From: Paragordius varius
Lineage: Eukaryota > Nematomorpha
Assembly (NCBI GenBank): GCA_964247055.1
Contig: OZ176051.1
Coordinates: 5,208,001 to 5,272,000 of the forward strand
Direction: 5' to 3'
Length of the DNA stretch: 64,000 nucleotides
Shown here: positions 40,301 through 51,153 of the stretch, piece after piece
Layout of the letters: each line of letters starts with the position of its first letter
Position numbering within the stretch: the stretch's first letter is position 1
Notes under the pieces: generated by a model
Told to the model about the DNA's origin: nothing
The model's input: the letters and a program-made list of their open reading frames with translations, nothing else
Databases searched by the model: none
Position numbers and translations under genes: made by a program

Positions 40301-41868
40301 CATTGTTAGCCATACGATATAGATGTAAAGGATGTTGAGGACCATACATGGAATTAGTTAGGGGTGCTTGTCTCACAAAAGTTGGATATCGATTTGAAAT
40401 GCCCCCATTATTAGTTAATTGAACAGGTGTTTGACTATTAAAAGTTTGTTGTGCATTTTGTGGAATGAAATTTCCTGGATTGTGTTGAGCCTGCTGTTGA
40501 GGCTGTTGTTGCAGCTGCTGGGGATAGCTGTAATAATTTCCGGGTTCAACTATTGATAAAATAGAAAATTATCAGATAATATTTTTCAAAAATTATTAAT
40601 TTCATGACCTTGATATTAAAAAGTCCAAGTTCTTTTTTAATTACATGGTAAATACTTTTGCATCAAAGTCTCATGACAGCTTTAACACTCTAGCACTGGA
40701 GAGACGCAATCCGAGTTTGACACCTTAATTATTTATCCCCAATTTAAACAATATATTTTCACGCATTTCCTGTACGCAAAAATCTTACTTTCGTCTGTGG
40801 TAGGAATAGCGATTCTCCGTTTGAAAGTACGCTTCCCATCTTTATCCTCTGGGACCATGACTACTTTGCGTTCAGGTGATTCGTCTGGAACTACCATAAA
40901 GCCTTCAGGAAGACCCATAGAATCTGCCATGTGTGCCATCAAAGTACTCGTATCAGCGGAATCGCCAACAATCCCAACTCCTTCAGGTCCATACATGATG
41001 TGAGGGGTCGGACCTTCAGGCATGGTTTGTTGTTGATTCGCATTAGTTCCATCCATTTCGGGACCTATTTATTATTCAGTATTTAGTCATTTAAGATTTG
41101 ACACTTGTGAGTAAATTTTACATAATGATTATGGGATCTAAGCTTTATTTATCGAACATAACTCCCTGATGTAGTTTTCATTTTACAGAGCATACAAATT
41201 ATATAAAAGGTTACTATTATCTTTTTTTACCCAATCCTAATACCTAGGCGAAAGTGGTTTACATAAAAGTCAGAATATCGAGATGCATGAGGGGAATAGT
41301 TAATTTGTTTATAGTGATGGATTTGTGATAGATATTAAGAAATACTCTATGAACCCAATTTATATGAAATTAGCACCTTTGATAGGCTTAAATATTTTGT
41401 GCTTAACTATTAAATATATTTTTTCTCTATATATATTTCAGCCCATGAAATGGGATACGCAAGGCTGTTACGTGTTTGAAATAAAAAGTTATTAGCGGTT
41501 TTCTTAATTAAGTAAATTATATTATATTCTATAGCTAATGTACTTAAAGAAAAAATATATATACTATTTTTCCCCAAATATCATAATTCATTACCATAAT
41601 AACCACCGCTGCTCTCTTGAGCTGCTAAACCACCGTGAGTATTTTCGTCAGGATCTGGGCCTGTAGGCAAAAATATTTTGCGTGATTTTCTTTTCCGTTT
41701 TTTATCTTTTTTCCTTTTATTGCCTCGGCCTCCTGAACTATTTTCCGTCGTCGTTTCATCATCGTCTCTCCCTCGACTTAAAACGGTTGTGGTTTTGTCT
41801 GCATTAATGTAACTTAGCTGAAAGCATATTATAGTAAGGAACAGACAGATCCATAAAATAGATTTCAT
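28392..41868 (-). CDS. Large secreted low-complexity protein, 14 exons, family unknown
   Basis: Exons from 5' to 3' on the minus strand: 41595-41868, 40789-41064, 40258-40549, 39162-39805, 38829-38974, 37824-38743, 37587-37723, 36999-37232, 35642-35752, 35239-35328, 34637-34945, 33678-34455, 29558-29679, 28392-29185. All 13 junctions are GT-AG and phase-consistent, giving 1,708 residues. A clear signal peptide (KSILWICLFLTIICFQLSY, cleavage near residue 23) opens the protein. Next come Lys/Arg clusters (near 48-64 and 557-578), a Gln/Pro/Asn/Tyr-rich section (185-495), an acidic Ser/Glu section with HDHHHD (898-974), Gly/Pro/Ser/Tyr-rich repeats such as YDTSGSETGSEGG and YETSGSPYSSSPSGEEY (about 1100-1165), another His/Asp-rich patch (HDTHDGPGHHYHS), and a C-terminus ending NLPHTKR. 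No folded domain or Cys framework is evident. I infer an extracellular matrix, cuticle or adhesive-type protein. Symmetric exons could be missed or alternatively used. Confidence 0.85.
30090..30290. repeat. Fragment related to the piggyBac-like MITE interior
   Basis: 'gtttcaatcgtg.tttagggctgtccca' and 'aaaactgtaaaaaa' parallel 6310-6400 inside the TTAA-flanked element. It lies in the intron between exons 13 and 12 of the secreted-protein gene. Ends unclear. Confidence 0.45.
30335..30400. repeat. Short minisatellite, ~22-bp unit
   Basis: Three to four imperfect copies of 'aacaattc.aattcaccct'. Similar phrasing occurs in the inverted-repeat element at 35920. Confidence 0.5.
30769..33259. mobile_element. 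hAT-like element with near-identical 8-bp target duplication
   Basis: Left end CAGTGGCGTAGCTAGAGGGG; right end on the minus strand CAGAGGCGTAGCTTGCATTT. Flanks are actcatta on the left and actcaata on the right, an 8-bp duplication with one mismatch, the hAT size. About 2.5 kb, but no hAT transposase is readable. An AT-rich inverted-repeat element (31191-31742) is nested inside. A short internal relative is in the plastin intron. It lies in the largest intron of the secreted-protein gene. Confidence 0.7.
31191..31742. mobile_element. Inverted-repeat element nested in the hAT-like element
   Basis: Left arm CTTCGATTCAAATTGGGGTA, followed by tctaaataccccag; right end reads CTTTCGATTCAAATTGGGGT on the minus strand, followed by a second short ggggta/tacccc hairpin. 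About 552 bp. No clear target duplication, so class is undetermined. Confidence 0.7.
34990..35210. repeat. Dispersed 'gaaaccgg' repeat fragment
   Basis: Contains 'cttgaaaccggagccacc' and 'aaaccggtaccttgcctg'. Related AT-rich segments with 'ggttcc' or 'ggtttc' phrases occur near 2890-3000, 47150-47460 and 51980-52030. Ends not defined. It lies in an intron of the secreted-protein gene. Confidence 0.35.
35920..36685. mobile_element. Inverted-repeat element whose arms contain a ~24-bp minisatellite
   Basis: The left part repeats variants of 'ttaatccttgaac(a/t)ttc' from about 35940 to 36075. The right part (36605-36680) carries complementary phrases: 'ttaagaaccaacgtgaagtg' and 'ttaaaggaccaat' pair with left 'aagttggttcttc' and 'gatcctttaacacttcaag'. 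A family C MITE (36386) is inserted in the middle. No ORF. Confidence 0.6.
36386..36570. mobile_element. TA-flanked MITE, family C, second copy
   Basis: Starts CAGTATGAGTAGTATATGCT after TA. Shares the 'attgccaaatagcatatgcagcaaag' class of interior and the 'tttctagcaatgtatact' arm with 27969. Its right terminus is decayed. Confidence 0.75.
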
Positions 41869-42501
41869 GGTAATCGTGTTGCGAGAGTTAATCTGCTAAT
41901 AACAAAAACATATAATTGTTTAAAATGTAACTTATAACATTAAAATCCTATGGAGCTTTCCGGTGCTGTTCACGGCAGTCACCAAGATACCCTGTGCTTA
42001 GGAGTAACGTAATTAAATCAAAAAATGAAATTCCAGGACAAAACTAAAATAAAGCAAATATTTTTTTCTAGACAACCACACCTTTTACTTTTTAAAATAT
42101 AACTGATTGTTTTAGACTGAAAAGTATAAAATAGAGTTGTAAATTGGTAACACAATCCATTTTGTATTATAAAATTGTAATTGAATGATTTTTAAAGGAT
42201 AAATTAAGGTTTAAAAAGTAAAATTGCCTATTAAAAATTTTTTATTTTTATATTTTTACGTTTTGTCCGTATAATTCCAATTTTTACTATAAAACAAAAC
42301 AGGTTTATTAAGGTAAAAATTGTTAAAAAAAAATAATTGATATCTATCTATGGGACAATAATGTAAACTTATGTCAAACAGTGTTGGCATTTTGTAGTTG
42401 ATTAGGGCTTTAGTATTTAATAACAGTTGTTAAAATCCGTAATATAACAATAAAGGATAATTAAATAAAATTAAATGAAACTACTAGAAATTATAAACGA
42501 T

Positions 42502-42610
42502 ATACGAAACCCTTCGTCAATAGTAATCGCAGACTAGTTTCGTGCTTGTTAGCACTCATCAGTACTACACAACTATTTGACTTGGGGTTTTCACATATCG
42601 ATTTCGTATA
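42502..42610 (-). ncRNA. Hammerhead ribozyme, minimal type I with palindromic stem III
   Basis: On the minus strand the core CTGATGA (42562-42556) is followed by stem II GTGCT-AACA-AGCAC (42555-42542), then GAAAC, then AGTC ending at 42532, with predicted cleavage between 42532 and 42531. Stem III is only the palindrome ACTAGT, so it can close properly only between two molecules. Stem I is long: inner pairs GTA/TGC, an internal loop, then GTC-A-AATAG pairing with CTATTGAC (one bulged A), and further out AAACCC with GGGTTT. Such dimer-acting small hammerheads are known from Penelope-like retroelements. No reverse transcriptase is seen nearby, so this is probably a terminal remnant. Activity is inferred from structure only. 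Confidence 0.85.
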
Positions 42611-42634
42611 TATATATATATATAATATATATAT
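42606..42634. repeat. (TA)n tract beside the ribozyme
   Basis: Interrupted alternating TA next to the outer stem of the hammerhead. Confidence 0.85.
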
Positions 42635-44477
42635 CCAACTTTGCAATTTTGGTATAAATGCAGTTGGTTATACGAATTTAAATTAAATTTAATGGAATTT
42701 ACGAAAACTAAACTGAAAATTTGACAATAAACTGAAAATTAACTCTAGGGGTGAGCCTAGATTTAGAGTATAGCTACTTAGGGATTTCATAGAGCTTTGA
42801 AACCCATAATGATTAAGCTTATAAAAAATATGCAAACAAATAGAGCTTTTTTTAGTTGTGAAATAGATCATTTCTGAACTACACGGTTAATTAAACTTTC
42901 TATCTATCAATTAATTGCCCCCAAATTAATGAAAAGAAAATTTTAATATACATTTTCGATAAAAACAACAATGAGGACAAAAATATCATACCGCAATCCC
43001 ATGAGCCATTTATTACGAATATAAGGTTTCCAATATCTTTTATGGGTTAAAAACTAGATGAAATTTCACCAGATAGTGGGGGGGGGACACTCTTTACAAT
43101 TATTGATGCAAAAACTTATAGTTCCAACAATCAAAGTGATGCAGTTAAAATAGATATTGATGAAAATTAAAATTAATTTATGGGTGGTTGGTTGGTAGGT
43201 AGATGCAATAAATTCCGCTAAGTATAAAGTTTTTATTAATACTTGCAATTAATATACGATAGAATTAAAAAATTATATTATATATAATATATATAATCCG
43301 ACTAATCAAGAATGGGAAAGTTTTCTTTTCCCTTTTTGACAACACAATAACTTGCATATAGTATATGAGAGAAGATGAGTAGTTGTTATAAGTTAACACT
43401 CTTCATATTCTATCTATCAAATTATTTAACTAGTAATTAATTGATTAATTATAATTTCATTTTTTACGAAAAAATATTTTGTGCGAAAAAAATTATTCAG
43501 GTAAATTAATTATAACCAGGATATAAATATAACGGATAAAAAGAGACATAGATAGATTGATAATACAGATTTATGATGAATCGATGTATGTCATTTTTAT
43601 CATAGCAATAAGTTTGAGTGTTATTAGATAGATATTTATGTTTCTTCCTTAATTATTTTTCTTTTTATTTAATTTCAAACAATTTCAATTTGATTCACTA
43701 TCTTTTGTGAGTGTTTGTTGTTAATGACACAAATATATATAATGAATGTATAAACATATATTGATAGATAAACTAATCCATTATTGCTTGCTTTTTCGAT
43801 CTAAATGTCATTTTGCAATAATATTCATTTACCATAGTCTGTTTGGTACCCCAAGACCAGACCAAAATCTTACAATAAGACTGACTTCAGCTTTTATATA
43901 ATGGGAAGAAACAATTGTGGAATTTGAACGATAATATCGTAGTAGGTCTCCTAATTTCAAATCTTCAAAAAAATTTAACTTAGATGCATTCAATAGTAGT
44001 AGATAAGATAAGACAAATTAAATAAAATGTTGAATACATTCATTAGTTAGCAGTTTTTTTTTGATTCATTTTTATCAAGAAACATTGGTAGGGAAAATTT
44101 TGATTTCACAAACAAACAAATTAACTGAACCACATTTTAAGCAATCATCCCGATATTTCCTATATCCAGAGTAAAATATATAATAACTGATTTGTGCTGC
44201 ATTTTGATGTGTGTCGATTGAAAAAAGTGAAATTGTGTGAAAGTGTAAGTGAATAAATATTACACATAATATATACTAATTAATTAAACGTAAATTGACA
44301 ACCTGTTTGGTTTATTATGAATAAAAGAATCCCGGATGTTTTTATTGAAATATACAGCAAAAACATTTATTACGTCGTTTTGTGATTTTTGTGAGATTAA
44401 TGAAAAATATTTCATGCAATCAATCACATACAATATAAATCAAAAATTTAAATCCTGAATTTAATTTGTCGAAACAT

Positions 44478-45516
44478 ATGGACAAAAGCAGAGTCCAACA
44501 CAAATGGCCGCCTGAGCCGTATTTCAAAACCATAGGTAGATTAATAAATATTTTATTGGACCTTAACCATAAGACTGTCAAAAAATGGTTAAAATAACTT
44601 CTATAATTATTTCTCTAATTTTTTATAGTTTGTTGCCAATCGGAGAGACCTATACAGGAAATTTTTAAAAAATATCAATTACACTTTGAATGTGTGAGTA
44701 TAATTTTCGAATTGTGGAATTCATATTCTCCATATTGTTCGCGGGCAGCATAAAATATGTCGAAAGGTCGTATGCTGGACATCTCAACAGTAGTGAGTAA
44801 ACCATCCCTGTCTAATGATACCAATTAAAGCAAAAGCGAATTAGTTATGTATGAGTTTAATTAGTCCATTATATTAAAAAAAATTGATCTGTTTATTGTT
44901 TTTGTCTCAATTTTATGGCTGAAAAATGCCCATAAAGTAGTTGATTTGTGATTTGTTTAAAAGGAGGGAGATTATTATAAGAATATATATATGTATAAAA
45001 GGCATGAGATTTTCAAGGGATTTTAAACATTCCTATCAAGAAATACAGATTACATAGCTCATATTCACAAATTTTATCCTTTAATAAATAATAAGATAAT
45101 GGGATTATTTATTTAGTTTATGTAACACCAGCTATCTCACAAGTACAATCTCTAGGTGTTGCCGTCAAAATAAAGACTATGTTTCAGAGTTAATTCGATT
45201 TAAACTTGACCTTAATTTTTTTGGTAAAAGAGAGTTTTTTGTACTATTAACCTAAATATATCAAGTACTGTTTTTCCGAGTCAAGGACAGATTAAATATA
45301 TTTACAACTAAAAATTTAATTAAACTATTTAAAAAGATCTGTTAATAGGTGAACAATATATAATAATTGGCATAGTTCTTAATCAGAATAAGCTGATATT
45401 AAAATTAATACTATACAATCATGAAAAGGCGGATTATCATACTTGTGCAAAAACGCATAAAATAAATAATTAAAGCTATTTAGAATGGGTTGCAAGAAAA
45501 TACGTTTTTAAATATG

Positions 45517-45554
<38 letters not shown>

Positions 45555-46703
45555 TAAAATAAATTTGTTAACATGCAAGGCATCCCTTTTTTAAAATATT
45601 AGAGAAACGAATTTTATAAGACATTTTTTAGGGAAATAGAGACATTTTTATAATGTGCAACTTTTAGTCTAAAGTCTTACCATCGCCTTATATTAACTTT
45701 CCCAAAAATTCGATGTTTTCCTTCAGTCTGATGTCTGGAACAATATAATATACCGATTGTCACATGATAGCTCTATAATAATTGATTTAAATTGTTTAAT
45801 AATGTGTATGTTAAAAAGCATGGAAATATCAAGAATTCGTAGCTGTAAGGTTTAGAGCAGCACCTTGTTTCCCCCCAAAAAAGCAACTAGTAAAATTGTG
45901 TAACTCTTGTTTTAAGGCGAGTATTTCGTTTCATCTACCCTAAAATGCATTCAAATTTTTAAGATTACATCAAATTTGGTGCTAGATTTTTCCAAATTTT
46001 TTTTGATTTTATTGTTAAATTGATTAAACAAGCTGCTTGCACATATTCATTGAAACGAATTTTTTAGCATTCATTAACAAAAGTAGTATGTAATAAATAT
46101 TGACCACATTAATGATAATAAATAACCTTTAACTCTTAATCCAGGAAACTTGATTTTTCTTTGTAAACTAATCTATTTTTAAAATAATTTATTTTAATCC
46201 ACAATATATTTCTCTAAGTAATGGATAATTAAAAGTTTTATCATGGCCATTTTTGAAAAGCATTGTTTTGGGATAGGGGGGAAGATAGATATAGAAACGT
46301 AGGAGTAGGACCTATGACTTTCTTTAATTTTGCCGCAAAATCCTTTTCTGATAGGTGCATTGATGAAATATAAGTATAATAAAAAGCGCTCGGCTAACTT
46401 ATAAAAAATTTATAAATTACAAATACAGATTCGCAAAATCCGATTTAGGCATCATTGCCGCTCTATTTAAAAAACATGCCTTGGCATGTCTAATTAAATG
46501 GATTTGTTTTAAGAAAATAAATTAAAAATAAAATTTTGTTATATTACTACTATTTTTTCATCTAATGAACATTAATTATAATAAAAATTATATAATTAAT
46601 TAACTTAAAGCGTAAAAAAGTTCGTCGTGCATTGAATTCCCTGACACAAACAGATTGGGAAATGTATAAAACAAATATATATTATCAAAAAACATCAAAA
46701 CAG
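44478..46703 (+). CDS. Unknown small protein, N-terminal part (three exons)
   Basis: Exons 44478-44535, 44629-44693 and 46611-46703 join with GT-AG sites and phases 1 then 0, opening with ATG: MDKSRVQHKWPPEPYFKTI, then CCQSERPIQEIFKKYQLHFE, then RKKVRRALNSLTQTDWEMYK and a few more residues up to a donor CAG/GTATGT. About 72 residues are visible; no stop or terminal exon was found before 49869. The donors GTGAGT and GTATGT are good. The RKKVRR..L...W..Y pattern faintly recalls segments ahead of tyrosinase copper sites, but no His motif follows, so I make no functional call. It could also be a small mitochondrial-type protein; nothing proves that. Confidence 0.5.
45519..45557. repeat. (TA)n microsatellite
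   Basis: Alternating A/T with one interruption, in the intron between the second and third exons of the 44478 gene. Confidence 0.85.
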
Positions 46704-49700
46704 GTATGTATGTATATTTATCATTATTTAATCTTACATCCTATTTTTTTCCTATCAAAACGCATTCATCGTAATAATTAATGTTTTGTCGTTAAAAAAA
46801 CAAATAGAGAAAGTTTTGCTTTCATCAATCTCATATCTTGTCTTCAAATCAGATCAAAAAAAGTGAAAATGTAAAATGATTAATTACAAATTTTTCATTT
46901 TTTAACAATTATTTTTAAACATTTAATCAACATACCTCACAATGGTTAAAATATAGCGGTCTAACCAATTTTAAATAAATAACTAAGAGATGTCATTTCT
47001 GTAACCACACCGTAGCCTAGTTGACAACAGCAATACCTCTTACTCGACCAAGATTTTCCTAATATTTCTCTTACAATCTGTTTAAACTTTATATTTATGG
47101 GCAGAAAATATATTTATCTTTTTATTTGAATAAAATGTTATTGATAAAATAGTTTGAAACAGAGCCAAGGAGTTTCAGTAAAAATTTGTCTGGGTCTATT
47201 TATTAGAATGGCTCTGATTTCGGTTTCAATTACAGATATTCCTAATAGTGTAATGTATGGTAAAGCCGCAAAAATATAAAGAAAAATAAAAAGGCCAAAA
47301 AATAGTTATGGCTATAAATATATCTTAAAAATTCAAACAAATTCAAATATTAACATTATATTTAAATTTAAAAAATATTTTTTTAACCAGTTTCGGAAAT
47401 TTTTGTGGTTCTCAAATTCGAAAAAAACCGGAGAATACGGTTTTGGTTATAATTCCTAGTTTATTGCGGAATTCACACATGATAGGTATAGGTATGGGTA
47501 GACATTGCAACGAAATCAACGGTTTCAACTTAACTGCAAAAATGTTTTTTTAATTTAAATTAAAATTTAACTTTAATCAATGATATTCTTATAAGAAAAA
47601 ACAAATTTTGGTCGTTCATTTTTTTACCATTTTGTTGCCATTCGATTATCAGAAATTACACAATCGAAAACCAAAATCAGAATAATTTAACCAAAAAAAG
47701 AAGAACATAACTACATATATTGGAAAAATTATTTTTGTTACCGGATTTAAAAATATATAAAAACGGATTTGCTTTTTGGTAAATAATTATGTTAGCCAGA
47801 AATAGAGACAAAAAACAAGAGGGAAACCCGAAAAGCGGTTTTTCTAATTCCTATGTATTAGGTTTATTTAGACAGAGTCATGGCATCAATACGAATTGCC
47901 GACTATAAATTTATTTTTTTATGTTTGATCAAGTCTACTGCTATCAAACAATAATCTACACAAGTAGTACTCAACAAAAAATTTTGAAGGGCCAAAAAAA
48001 TATTTTTCTTGACTCAAGGGCCGTGTACCATATAATACCGATAAATATTTTATAGCTTTTTGACACATTTGCAGGTATTACATATACTCATAATAAATAC
48101 CAAAGAATTAAATAAATATTTCAATGCCATAAAAAGGCATTTTGAGGGCCGCTCTTTGGGTATTACTGTGCTGACACATACATAAATATTAAAAAAAATT
48201 AAAAATTAAAATATAACTTTACAAGAATCGCTTAGAACCACAGTTACGATTCCAAAAACAGTTGCGCGGCTTTAATCCCTGGTAAATTTCTTGAATTCCC
48301 TTAGGTCTAAATTTTTACAATTTTAAATAAAATAAAGCAAGTAAAAGCTTAAAATCCTTCAATTTTTTACGTTATTTATAGCATATACTATTTGCTACAA
48401 TTAGCTTGTGTAATTGTAATAGTATATAATTTTAGAGGTGCCATATTACACTGCGTTCGAAATCGGGGCATAAAAAATACCCTGATGAAATGTGCTCTGA
48501 TAGGAAAATATATCAGGATCAATGTTGTTTGGTTCCTTTACAAGTGATCTAATAAAGTTATATAACTTTTTTGGGTAAGTAATTCATATCAGAAAATTGT
48601 AAAATTTGCATAAATATTGTCTAATGAAACTTTTTTGGCGAAAGTTAAATCCTAGATTCTAAAAAATATCACTAATTACAGATAACAAGCAAAATAATGT
48701 TTTATTAATCATAAATGCCGAGATTGCGCGATAAAGATTTTAAATATATGCTAAATTTTACCATAAAAAACCTTTTTCCTGGAAAAAAGGATATTTTGTT
48801 CAAACAATTTTGTCGAAGCTTATACTATTTTGAAGCATGCGGAAACCAAATAATATCCCTTATTCTGTTTAATTTAATGATACTAAATTTCTATCACCTC
48901 AGAGTTTTAATAAAAATTAGTTTGGCAATATATTAGGGTGAATTTTCGTAAAAAAATTAATATGTAATATAATTATAACTTAGTTGATACAAATGTTCAT
49001 CATAATTATATATTGAAAAAGTGTTTTTATGATATCCATAAACCTCTTTATACCGTTTCCCCCATGCCTCAAAATAGCATGAAGTATGCTCCAACAAAAG
49101 TTTGTTATAAATTAAATTATAAAACAAAATATCATTTTTTCGGAAAATATTATTTTATGTCAAAATTTAGCATATATTTAAAATTATCGCGAATTCTCGG
49201 CATTTTTGGGTTTATTTTAAAAGAACTAGCCCATTCACGAAGGGTAAAAAATTTGGGGCTTTAGAGCCCACATCGAAAAATTAAAATTTTATTACAATAT
49301 TGTTTTGATTTTTATCTGTAATTTATGGTCAATTTTTTGAAGTTTTTTTAATGAAATATTTAGCTCAAATATTTGCGCGAATGATATGTAGCAGTTAACA
49401 TATATGTTAATAACATTCTTGAATCCCTTATAAGGCCCAGAACCAAAAGCACCATAATAATCCTATCAGAATATATATATATATATATATATATATTTAA
49501 TCAGGTATTTTTTGTCTATGTGTTAGTAGCGCTTTTCTTTGCCAAATTTATGGTGTCTATTTATGCATTAGACTCTGAAATTTTAGCATCGTCTTTTTTT
49601 AGTTTTCTTAGCATAATTGGTTAAACTAGTTGTAATTATAATATACAGTTATAAAAATTTAAATATTCTAAATTTATGAAAATTAAATAACAATAAATGC

Positions 49701-49869
49701 AAATACTATTTTTAGACATAAACTTATAAGTTTATTAAAAGAGCCGTCAGCATTAAAAACGACATAGAAAGTAGGTTATTTGTTAAATATAAAATAAAGT
49801 TTATCATTTAGCCTTAAAACGTTTTATATAGGTCCATTTTAATTTTAACATATTACATTCAAATAATTT
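46704..49869. other. Region between the 44478 gene and GM2 activator
   Basis: Should contain the missing 3' exon(s) of the 44478 gene, which I could not recognise. The right third is an R1 repeat copy. Segments near 47150-47460 contain 'ggtttc/ccggtt' repeat phrases. No other coding signal. Confidence 0.45.
48480..49510. repeat. Dispersed repeat family R1, long copy with inverted ends
   Basis: The left part reads 'gctctgataggaaaatatat', later 'ttggttcc'. The right part, on the minus strand, reads 'attctgataggattattatg', later 'tttggttctgggcc', so the copy behaves as an ~1-kb inverted-repeat element. The middle matches 19080-19180 ('aaatttaaaattatcgcg', 'aactagcccatt'). A (TA)n tract (49470-49497) sits at the right end, followed by the 'caggtattttttgt' phrase also seen at 5490. 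Confidence 0.6.
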
Positions 49870-51119
49870 ATGGCATTCAATAGATCCAAATTTACTTACC
49901 TGCAGATATTAATTGTATTAAATATTATTACTATAAATGCTATCAAATGGAGAAACTGTGGTAATTATTATATTTATATAACCAATCATTCTCTAAAATT
50001 AACTTTTTTCTTATTTTGAATTAATAAACATATTCTTGATAAAATGATTTTTTCTGATTTGAATCAATAATTAATTTACTTGGTCTTCAATAATAGCAGA
50101 TGTAGTCATAAATGATTATAGGTATAGTCAGACGACAATTTTGATACAGACCCCATTCGGTTTAAAAATTAAACTTACTACAAACAATGGCCCTAAAGGT
50201 AGCGTCTATTTTTATCCTACTGTAATTTGTGGCCTAAAAAAATATTTGAGGCACGTATTATCATCATAAGAAAAATCTGTTGGCGGTTCTCCTTTTTTTA
50301 TAGAAATATATGGTAAGGCTCTATAGATTAACACATGTGAAACATGGTTTCGTAAAATCAAAAGTTGCGATTACATTGATAGAGTATCGATGCTCTGGCA
50401 GATCACACGATTGCGAAGACGCTAAGATATATGATTTATTAGATGATGCCACTGGCAGAAACATTACATGTATCCAATAAATAAATGTTTACCAGTAATG
50501 GGAAAGATGACCAATAAACTTGGTAAATGAGACCCATACAATTCGATGAACGTCAAATTAAAAATCGCAAAGCTTGGATGACGAAATCATATTTGGATTG
50601 AAATGAGAGGGGTTAGAAATGGTTTTATTTTGTAAATCCAAAGTGGAAAATCTTGGCTTTTACCTTACCAAGCCGGTCTATAACCAATCCCAAATTATTT
50701 GGCAAAAAGACCGTCATCTGCTTAGTGCTGCCAGAGTAGTGTATTAAAATTTTGTAACACGATGAAACCGTTTACGCCTAAGCCTAACACCAACAAAGGA
50801 TTAAAGCTGGCAGTAATCGAATAACACAATTTCGAATAGGGCACATTGTCGCCAGTACTTCAATAATTTTGAAGATACTAATGGTTTTCCGCAAAAGACA
50901 ATCCATTTTTTGGAATGGCTTTCATATAACACCTGAGAGATGGGTCAAATGTGTTAGAAGCCGATGTAGAATATTTTGTGAATAAAATGAATAAATGCGC
51001 TTTCAAAATTTTAGTTTTTGTACCGAATCCCGTTAAAAATTTATGATTACACTAGTAAGCCACCTATTAAACAGGGTATTCAAACAACCGTAAAGCAAGT
51101 AATACGATACACATATAAA

Positions 51120-51153
<34 letters not shown>

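Larger units (their letters stand above)
41869..44477. other. Intergenic region with ribozyme
   Basis: Apart from the hammerhead ribozyme (42502-42610), a (TA)n tract and a nine-G run at 43078-43086, I see only AT-rich sequence. It contains the promoters of the minus-strand secreted-protein gene and the plus-strand 44478 gene; no core promoter motif is convincing. Confidence 0.5.

Noticed and set aside
46611-46703. Tyrosinase assignment for the RKKVRR exon
   Set aside because: Resemblance is limited to spaced Arg/Leu/Trp residues and no copper-binding His motif was found downstream.
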